Shown here: positions 58,224-64,000 of the stretch, one piece after another | Numbering within the stretch: the first letter of the stretch is position 1 | Layout: each line of letters starts with the position of its first letter | Source of the DNA: Alphaproteobacteria bacterium | GTDB taxonomy: Bacteria > Pseudomonadota > Alphaproteobacteria > Acetobacterales > Acetobacteraceae | Reading direction: 5' to 3' | Length of the DNA stretch: 64,000 nucleotides | NCBI GenBank assembly: GCA_020850755.1 | Contig: JADZEB010000032.1 | Coordinates: forward strand, 58,190-122,189 | The notes under the pieces: generated by a model | Database searches by the model: none | Told to the model about the DNA's origin: nothing | Seen by the model: the letters and a program-made list of their open reading frames with translations, nothing else | Program-made: the position numbers and the translations under genes

Positions 58224-59210
58224 TCAATCCAGCATCAGCCCGGTGCGCCGCTGCACATCGCGCCAGGCTTCCGTCTCCTCGGCCAGCATGCGCGCGAAGG
58301 CAGCCGGATCAGAGCCCACCACATCGAGCCCGGCATCGCCGGCGCGGCGACGGAAAGTCGGCTCCTCGGTCACGGCGCGAATGGCCGCGGCAAGCTCGGC
58401 GCGCCGCGCCTCGGGCATGGCGGCAGGGGCGAGCACGCCGAACCAGGCGCTGGTGACGAACCCCGGCACGCCGCTTTCCAGCAGCGTTGGCGTATCCGGC
58501 GAAAGCCGGCTGCGTTCCGGCGCGGTCACGGCCAGCAGGCGCGCACCGCCGGCGCGGGTCTGGGCCAGGGCCACGGGCAGGCTTTCGAACATCAGGTGGA
58601 CCAGCCCGTTGGCGAGATCGGGATAGACCGCACCGCTGCCGCGATAGGGCACATGCACGAGGTCGATATCGGCCGCTGCCTTCAGCCGCTCGATCAACAG
58701 GTGCGTGGCCGAGCCGGTGCCGCCGGAACCCGCGTTCAGCGCGCCGGGGCGCGCGCGCGCGAGCGCGATCGCGGCGCGCGCGTCGGCGGCCTCGAGCTTG
58801 GGCGAGGCAAGCAGCCCGTGCCAGGTGCGGACCACCAGGCTTACCGGCGCGAGATCGGTGGTCGGGTTGTAGGCAAGGTTGCGGCGCAAGGCGGCGGCGA
58901 TCGACACCACCGCCGAGGAACCCCACAGCAGCGTCGCGCCATCGCCCGGCGCCTTGGCGACCAGGTCGGCGCCGATCGCCCCGCCCGCGCCGGCGCGGTT
59001 ATCGACGATGACGTTCTGGCCAAGCCGCGCGCCGAGCGGCTCGGCCAGAAGGCGCGCGGCGAGATCGACGCTGCCGCCGGGGGCGAAAGGTACGACAAGG
59101 CGCACCGTGCGCGCCGGGGCCTGGGCACGCGCGGGGGCGATGCGACTGGGCGCGATACCTGGCACCGCAGCCGCGGCGCCAGCGGCGACGATGAATGTCC
59201 TGCGGCGCAT
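58224..59210 (-). CDS. Bug/TctC-family periplasmic binding protein
   Basis: A 328-residue receptor with a Tat-like signal (RRRTFIVAAGAAAAVPGIAPSRIAPARAQ), then RTVRLVVPFAPGGSVDLAARLLAEPLG, VIVDNRAGAGGAIGADLVAK and DIDLVHVPYRGSGAVYPDLANG. The third orphan Bug receptor in the window. Convergent with the glycosyltransferase gene and divergent from the DUF599 gene. Confidence 0.93.
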   Translation of the reverse strand: MRRRTFIVAAGAAAAVPGIAPSRIAPARAQAPARTVRLVVPFAPGGSVDLAARLLAEPLGARLGQNVIVDNRAGAGGAIGADLVAKAPGDGATLLWGSSAVVSIAAALRRNLAYNPTTDLAPVSLVVRTWHGLLASPKLEAADARAAIALARARPGALNAGSGGTGSATHLLIERLKAAADIDLVHVPYRGSGAVYPDLANGLVHLMFESLPVALAQTRAGGARLLAVTAPERSRLSPDTPTLLESGVPGFVTSAWFGVLAPAAMPEARRAELAAAIRAVTEEPTFRRRAGDAGLDVVGSDPAAFARMLAEETEAWRDVQRRTGLMLD

Positions 59211-59370
59211 CGTTGCATCCCCCCTCTGCCTCGTTGGCCGGGGCGAGCGACGCGCCCCGCGTTAAGGACAGCATAGCAGCCGCGCCCCGCGCGTCACCCC
59301 TGGGCGGCGCAGAGGACGCGGCACGCGGCGCTTTCGCCGGCGCGGAGGATGGCGCTAGGCTCGCCGCGCC

Positions 59371-60813
59371 ATGTCGTTCGCCCCGCCTCTCGCCTTGCCC
59401 CTCGCCTTGCCCGACCTTGCAGCGCTGCTGCTCTTCCTCGCCTGCTGGGCGGGCTACACGATCGTGGCCGATCATGTCGGCGCGGTGCGCCGGCACAGCG
59501 TGATCGCGGCGATGGATGGCTGGCGCCACCGCTGGGCGGCCGAGATGGCACGACGCGAGAACCGCATCACCGACACCCAGATCGCGGGCAACCTGCAACG
59601 CTCGGTGGCCTTCCTCGCCTCGACGGCAATCTTTGTCGTCGGCGGTCTGGTGGCGATGCTCGGCGCATCCGAGCAGGGCTTGCGCGTGGTCCAGTCCCTG
59701 CCGCTTCTCGACCCCGCCGACAGCGTCGGCTGGGAGCCCAAGCTGATCCTGCTGATCGCGGTGTTCACATACGCCTTCTTCAAGTGCACCTGGAGCATGC
59801 GGCAGTTCAACTACCTGTCCACCGTAATCGGGGCGATGCCGCCGCCCGAGGCCGATGCCGCCATCCTGCGCGCCGGGGCCGACATTGCCGCGCGCGTGGC
59901 CAATCGCGGCGCGCAGCATTTCAATGTCGGGCTGCGCGCGTTCTATTTCGGACTGGCGGCGCTGGCGTGGCTCGGCGGGCCGGTGCCCTTCATGGCGGCA
60001 AGCGTGCTGGTGGTGCTGGTGCTCTATCGCCGCGAGTTCCGTTCCGCCACCCTCGCCGCGCTTGGCGAGGACGCGGCCAAGACCGCACCGGATCGGGCCG
60101 AACGCCCTTCACCATTCGTCTCGTGCGGCCCCGCGCATCTCACCTCGCGCGCGATCGTCTCGATCGAGAGACGCTTCGTTAACGCGACTACCCGATCCTG
60201 GCGCCATCCGACCGTCAGGATGGCCCGCGATGACCAGCACCACCGCAGACCCGCTTTTCGCCTCGCAATGGAACATGCATGCGGGCGCAGGCCTGAACGT
60301 TGCCAGCCTGTGGGACGAGTATACCGGGCGCGGTGTGACCGTCGCGGTGCACGACACCGGCATCGACGCGGGGCATGCCGATCTTACCGGCGCAACGCGC
60401 AACGAACTGGCGCGGACGCTTGCCGGCACCGGTGCGCCCGGCGCGCCCACCGGCAGCGTGCCATGGCATGGCACCGCGGTTGCCGGCGTGATCGCCGCGC
60501 GGCGCAACGGCATCGGCGGCGTCGGCGTGGCACCCGAGGCGGAGCTGATCTCGCTCGCCGACCCGATGGGCCAGACCTTTCCCGGCGCCTACCTGCAATC
60601 GCTCGGCGTCTCTCGCCAGTATGCCGACATCCAGAACAATTCCTGGGGCTTCACCCTCGGCACCAGCCACGCCTATGCCTTCGGCGACGATCTCGACCGG
60701 CTGCTCTACCAGCAGCTGCGCACCGCGCTGCGTGCCGCCGTGGGCGACGGGCGCGACGGGCTCGGCACCCTGATCGTCCATTCGGCCGGCAATGGCCGCG
60801 CCGCCGGCGATGA
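59371..60813 (+). CDS. DUF599-family membrane protein with an unusually long overlapping tail
   Basis: Residues 1-235 form a DUF599 protein: four membrane segments (LLLFLACWAGYTIVADHVG, SVAFLASTAIFVVGGLVAML, LILLIAVFTYAFFKCTWSM, LGGPVPFMAASVLVVLVLYRREF) with RRHSVIAAMDGWRHRWAAEM between the first two. DUF599 proteins normally end here (about 60076), but this frame has no stop until 60813, so its last 195 residues are read through the protease gene in another frame. The tail is Arg/His-rich and looks non-biological. Either the gene truly extends, or a stop or frameshift has been lost. Function unknown. Confidence 0.65.
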   Translation: MSFAPPLALPLALPDLAALLLFLACWAGYTIVADHVGAVRRHSVIAAMDGWRHRWAAEMARRENRITDTQIAGNLQRSVAFLASTAIFVVGGLVAMLGASEQGLRVVQSLPLLDPADSVGWEPKLILLIAVFTYAFFKCTWSMRQFNYLSTVIGAMPPPEADAAILRAGADIAARVANRGAQHFNVGLRAFYFGLAALAWLGGPVPFMAASVLVVLVLYRREFRSATLAALGEDAAKTAPDRAERPSPFVSCGPAHLTSRAIVSIERRFVNATTRSWRHPTVRMARDDQHHRRPAFRLAMEHACGRRPERCQPVGRVYRARCDRRGARHRHRRGACRSYRRNAQRTGADACRHRCARRAHRQRAMAWHRGCRRDRRAAQRHRRRRRGTRGGADLARRPDGPDLSRRLPAIARRLSPVCRHPEQFLGLHPRHQPRLCLRRRSRPAALPAAAHRAACRRGRRARRARHPDRPFGRQWPRRRR

Positions 60814-63106
60814 CGGCAATCTTTGGGCGACGCATTCGAACCGCTACGCCGCGCATGTCGGCGCCACCGACGCCTATGGACGCACCGCGAGCTACTCCAC
60901 CCCGTCCGCGGCCCTGTGGGTGGCGGCACCGGGCGGCAGCGCCGAGCTTGGCGTGTTGAGCACCGACATCAGCGGCACGGCGGGCGCGAGCGCAGGCGAT
61001 TACGTCTCGGGCGTCGCCGGCACCTCCTTCGCCGCGCCCGCGGTCAGCGGCACCATCGCGCTGATGCTGGAGGCGAACCCGCTGCTGGGCTGGCGCGACT
61101 TGCGCACGATCCTGGCCGCCGCGGCGCGCCCCGATCCCAATGCCGCCGGCGCAGCGGCCAACAGCGCCGGCACCTGGAACGGCGGCGGCCTCGTGCACAC
61201 GCGCGACCAGGGCTTCGGCCTGATCGACGCGCGCGCCGCCGTGCGCCTGGCCGAGCACTGGGACATGTTCGGCACTGGCCCGGCCACCCTGGCGAACGAA
61301 CGCGCCGTGCAGTCGGCGCGCACGGGCAGCCTTGCCATTCCCGATGCCGGGCAGGGCGCGGCGATCATCACGCTCTCGCTTGCCGCAGGGGTGCGGATAG
61401 ACGCGATCGAGATCGACATCGCGCTGTCGCACAATCGCGTGGGCGATCTGGTCATCACGCTCGCATCACCCTTCGGCACGACGTCGACGCTGCTCTCGCG
61501 CGCCGGGACCAGCGCGGCGCAGCCGGCCGGCCTTGGCATGTACGATATCGACTGGACCTTCACCGCCTCGGCCTTCCTGGGCGAAAGCTCGGGCGGGAAT
61601 TGGACCCTGCGGGTCGAGGATCGCGCCGCCGGACAGACCGGCAGCGTTCTCGGCGCCGTCCTGCGCGCCTTCGGCTCGCCCGACACGCCGGACGACCGGC
61701 ACATCCTGACGGACAGCTTCGCCACCCTGGCCGCGCGCGATGCGGCGCGACGCACGATCATCGATACGAATGGCGGCATCGACACGCTGGACGGCTCGGC
61801 CCTGTCGGGTGCCCTCTCGGTCGATCTCGGCGCCGGCAGCGCGACCATCGCCGGCGTCGCCGCAACCCTCACCGCCGGCGCGTTCGAGCACGCGATCGGT
61901 GGCGACGGCACCGACACGATCGCCGGCACGCCGGGCGCCAACTGGCTGCGCGGCGGGCGCGGCAACGACACGCTGCGCGGCGGCGCGGGAGATGACCGGC
62001 TGGAAGGGGAAGCGGGCGACGACCGGCTGGACGGCGGAGCGGGCCTCGATACCGCCGTGATCCGCGCGGGGTTCGGCGACACGGCGATCCAGCGCCGCGG
62101 TGCCGAGACCGTGCTGGTCGGCCCCGACGGCACCGACACGCTTGCCGGGATCGAGCGCGTCGTCTTCCTGGACCGCACCATCGGCCTCGGCGCGGTGTCG
62201 CGTGACATCGTCGCGGATGGGCGCGGCGATCTCCTTATGCGCGAGGCCGCCACCGGGCGCATCGCGCCCTGGCAGGCGCAGGGTGCCACCCTGGTCGCCG
62301 CCGCGGTGATCGGCGGCACGCCCTCGGGCTGCACGCTGGCCGGCATCGGCGATGTCGATGGCGACGGCGATGCCGATATCGTCTGGCACAATGAAGCCGA
62401 TGGCTGGATCCGTGTCTGGCGCATGGATGGCGCCGCGGCCCGCGCCGATGGCGTCATCGCCACGGCGGGTGCGGGTTTCGCCATTGCCGCGATCGCCGAC
62501 ACCGATGGGGACGGCACAGCCGACCTGATCTGGCGCGATCCGGACAATGGCGCGCTGATCCAATGGCGGATGGAGAACGGGCGGCCGATGGCCGAGGCAG
62601 GCCTGCTCGGCGCCCCGCCGCAGCCGGACGCGGTGCTGGCCGCGGCCGCCGACCTCGACGCCGATGGCGATGCCGACCTCATCTGGCACGATCGGGCCGG
62701 CAGCGGCGCGGTGACGCTGTGGGGAATGGAGGGCGGCGCGGTCGCCGGCACCCGCATCCTTGGCGGCGCCGGCGGCGGCTGGCGCATCCTGGCCGCCGCC
62801 GATGCCGACGGCGATGGCGATGCCGACATCTTCTGGCACAACGAGGATGACGGCCGCTTCGGCCTGTGGCGCATCGAGGATGGCGCTGCCACCGACTACC
62901 GCCTGCTCGGCATCGCGCCCACCAACTGGACACCGACCGATTTCGTCGATCTCACCGGCGACGGGCGCGCCGAGATCGTCTGGCGCAACCACCATGACGG
63001 CCGCATGGGCCTGTGGCAGATGGGCGACATGGCGGCCGCGCCGATGGGCGAGGCCTTCATGCCGAACGCCGGCTGGAGCGCGCCCGTGCTCGCCCTCGGC
63101 GGCTGA
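60230..63106 (+). CDS. Large subtilase with P-domain, RTX and FG-GAP-like repeats
   Basis: A 958-residue S8 serine protease. Catalytic triad: Asp42 (VAVHDTGIDAGH), His80 (PWHGTAVAGVIAA) and Ser266 (GTSFAAPAVSG). Residues about 377-483 form a proprotein-convertase-type P domain (IDIALSHNRVGDLVITLASPFGT). Residues about 555-605 hold RTX calcium nonapeptides (LRGGRGNDTLRGGAGDDRLEG). Residues about 700-950 are five FG-GAP/VCBS-like repeats (GDVDGDGDADIVWHNEADGWI). There is no N-terminal signal peptide; RTX repeats indicate export by a type I secretion system and calcium-triggered folding outside. ATG 60230 has AGGATGG upstream. Confidence 0.93.
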   Translation: MTSTTADPLFASQWNMHAGAGLNVASLWDEYTGRGVTVAVHDTGIDAGHADLTGATRNELARTLAGTGAPGAPTGSVPWHGTAVAGVIAARRNGIGGVGVAPEAELISLADPMGQTFPGAYLQSLGVSRQYADIQNNSWGFTLGTSHAYAFGDDLDRLLYQQLRTALRAAVGDGRDGLGTLIVHSAGNGRAAGDDGNLWATHSNRYAAHVGATDAYGRTASYSTPSAALWVAAPGGSAELGVLSTDISGTAGASAGDYVSGVAGTSFAAPAVSGTIALMLEANPLLGWRDLRTILAAAARPDPNAAGAAANSAGTWNGGGLVHTRDQGFGLIDARAAVRLAEHWDMFGTGPATLANERAVQSARTGSLAIPDAGQGAAIITLSLAAGVRIDAIEIDIALSHNRVGDLVITLASPFGTTSTLLSRAGTSAAQPAGLGMYDIDWTFTASAFLGESSGGNWTLRVEDRAAGQTGSVLGAVLRAFGSPDTPDDRHILTDSFATLAARDAARRTIIDTNGGIDTLDGSALSGALSVDLGAGSATIAGVAATLTAGAFEHAIGGDGTDTIAGTPGANWLRGGRGNDTLRGGAGDDRLEGEAGDDRLDGGAGLDTAVIRAGFGDTAIQRRGAETVLVGPDGTDTLAGIERVVFLDRTIGLGAVSRDIVADGRGDLLMREAATGRIAPWQAQGATLVAAAVIGGTPSGCTLAGIGDVDGDGDADIVWHNEADGWIRVWRMDGAAARADGVIATAGAGFAIAAIADTDGDGTADLIWRDPDNGALIQWRMENGRPMAEAGLLGAPPQPDAVLAAAADLDADGDADLIWHDRAGSGAVTLWGMEGGAVAGTRILGGAGGGWRILAAADADGDGDADIFWHNEDDGRFGLWRIEDGAATDYRLLGIAPTNWTPTDFVDLTGDGRAEIVWRNHHDGRMGLWQMGDMAAAPMGEAFMPNAGWSAPVLALGG

Positions 63107-63121
63107 GGGCCCCTGCCGGCG

Positions 63122-64000
63122 CTAGCCGCGCAGCGCCGCGCGCACCGCCTCCAGCGCCGCCTCGGCCTTGGCCCCGTCCGGACCGCCCGCCTGCGCCATC
63201 TCAGGTCGGCCGCCGCCACCCTTGCCGCCGATCGCGCCCGCGCCCGCGCGCACCAGCGCCACCGCATCGCAGCGCTTGGCGAGATCGGCCGTGACGCCGA
63301 CCACGAGCGAGGCCTTGCCGTCCTCGGCCACCGTCACCAGCGCCACCACGCCCGAGCCGATCTGCTGCTTGAGCGCGTCCGCCAAGTCCTTGAGGTCCTT
63401 GGCCGGCACGCCATCGAGCTTGCGCGCGGCGAGCCTGACGCCGCCCACATCCTCGAAGGCGGGTGTGCTGGCCGGGCCGGCGGAGGCGCCGGTCGCCAGC
63501 TTGCGGCGCAGTTCGGCCAAGTCGCGCTCGAGCTTGCGCCTCTCCTCGACCAGCGCGGCGATGCGCTCGGGCGCTTCGCCGGCCGGCGCGCGCAGGGCCA
63601 CCGCGACGCGATCAAGCATCGCGTCGCGCGCCGCGACATGGCCGAGCGCGCCGGCGCCGGTCAGCGCCTCGATGCGGCGCACGCCGGCCGAGACCGCGCC
63701 CTCGCCCACGATCTTGAACAGGCCGATATCGCCGGTGGCGCGCACATGGGTGCCGCCGCACAGTTCCACCGAATAGATGCCGTGGCGATCGGTCGCGGCC
63801 GCATCCTCGCCCATCGAGACGACGCGCACCTCCTCGCCATACTTCTCGCCAAACAGCGCCATCGCGCCCTGCTTGTCTGCCTCCTCCGGGCTCATCAGCC
63901 GCGTCACCCCCGGCGCGTTCTGGCGGATGCGCGCATTCACCTCGGCCTCGACCCAGGCGATCTCCTCGGCCTCGATCGGCTTCGGGTGGCTGATGTCGAA
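63122..64000 (-). CDS. alaS: Alanyl-tRNA synthetase, C-terminal part, 5' end outside window
   Basis: 293 codons of the C-terminus. The frame is open to the window edge (FDISHPKPIEAEEIAWVEAEVN). It includes the editing (SecondAla/SAD) domain with GIYSVELCGGTHVRATGDIG, whose Cys and His belong to the zinc site, and the DHHA1-type C-terminal region (DGKASLVVGVTADLAKRCDAVALVRAGAGAIGGKGGGGRPEMAQAGG). The enzyme charges tRNA-Ala and hydrolyses mischarged Ser/Gly. It is convergent with the protease gene, 15 bases apart. Confidence 0.96.
   Translation of the reverse strand, partial: FDISHPKPIEAEEIAWVEAEVNARIRQNAPGVTRLMSPEEADKQGAMALFGEKYGEEVRVVSMGEDAAATDRHGIYSVELCGGTHVRATGDIGLFKIVGEGAVSAGVRRIEALTGAGALGHVAARDAMLDRVAVALRAPAGEAPERIAALVEERRKLERDLAELRRKLATGASAGPASTPAFEDVGGVRLAARKLDGVPAKDLKDLADALKQQIGSGVVALVTVAEDGKASLVVGVTADLAKRCDAVALVRAGAGAIGGKGGGGRPEMAQAGGPDGAKAEAALEAVRAALRG

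Noticed and set aside
59855..60229. Upstream extension of the subtilase frame to 59855
   Set aside because: The extra residues are an out-of-frame reading of the DUF599 domain; ATG 60230 has a good RBS and starts the protease domain.

Overview
The window reads as a chromosomal segment of a very GC-rich alphaproteobacterium, most likely a Rhodospirillales/Acetobacteraceae-type organism. The signs are the maf - RNase E/G - yacG order, the eukaryotic-type NADP isocitrate dehydrogenase, DUF2125, the imuA-imuB-dnaE2 cassette under a GAAC-N7-GAAC LexA box, and many Bug-type (TctC) binding proteins and Dpp/Opp ABC systems. Placement below class level is inference. No phage, IS element, CRISPR array or rRNA was seen.

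Layout. 1-2.3 kb: housekeeping block (partial maf, an RNase E/G homologue, yacG, tRNA-Phe), then a short MgtE-like transporter. 3.4-4.2 kb: a dispersed two-hairpin repeat and an unrecognised gene. 4.4-15.1 kb (minus strand): an eight-gene unit of binding protein, two permeases, a two-NBD ATPase, a sulfurtransferase, a 4,5-dihydroxyphthalate-decarboxylase-like protein, an Old Yellow Enzyme/2,4-dienoyl-CoA-reductase-type flavoprotein and a DadA-type oxidase. 15.2-21.4 kb: FAD oxidoreductase, Bug receptor, nucleoside hydrolase with a binding protein, a zinc alcohol dehydrogenase and the second copy of the repeat. 21.4-35.9 kb (minus strand): a 14-gene unit joining a complete Dpp-type transporter to CoA-thioester chemistry: two CoA-transferases, two acyl-CoA dehydrogenases, enoyl-CoA hydratase, a split MaoC hydratase, a double RidA protein and a nitronate-monooxygenase-family flavoprotein. 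36-42.6 kb: ankyrin protein and the SOS mutasome. 42.7-48.1 kb: alcohol dehydrogenase, Bug receptor, DUF3047, DUF2125 and an NAD(P)-binding/SAF protein. 48.2-52.8 kb: hybrid histidine kinase and NtrC-type regulator. 52.9-58.2 kb: AT-richer intergenic DNA, two glycosyltransferase-like genes flanking icd, and a structured non-coding stretch before icd. 58.2-64 kb: Bug receptor, DUF599 protein, a large RTX subtilase and the end of alaS.

How it works together. The two large minus-strand units look like import-plus-catabolism modules: ABC transporters bring in a substrate, and the adjoining flavoenzymes or CoA-dependent enzymes process it. The second unit stands out because three enzyme steps are each encoded by an adjacent pair in which one partner looks catalytically degenerate, a pattern known from heteromeric enzymes that handle bulky CoA thioesters. 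Substrates cannot be read from the sequence.

Most worth a second look: the dispersed two-hairpin element that follows and supplies the stop codon of two unrelated genes, with base changes that preserve pairing; a candidate structured RNA with a CCUCC-rich loop and an intrinsic terminator upstream of icd; the 14-gene CoA catabolic operon; and a perfect inverted repeat predicted to sit at the very 5' end of an internal operon transcript.
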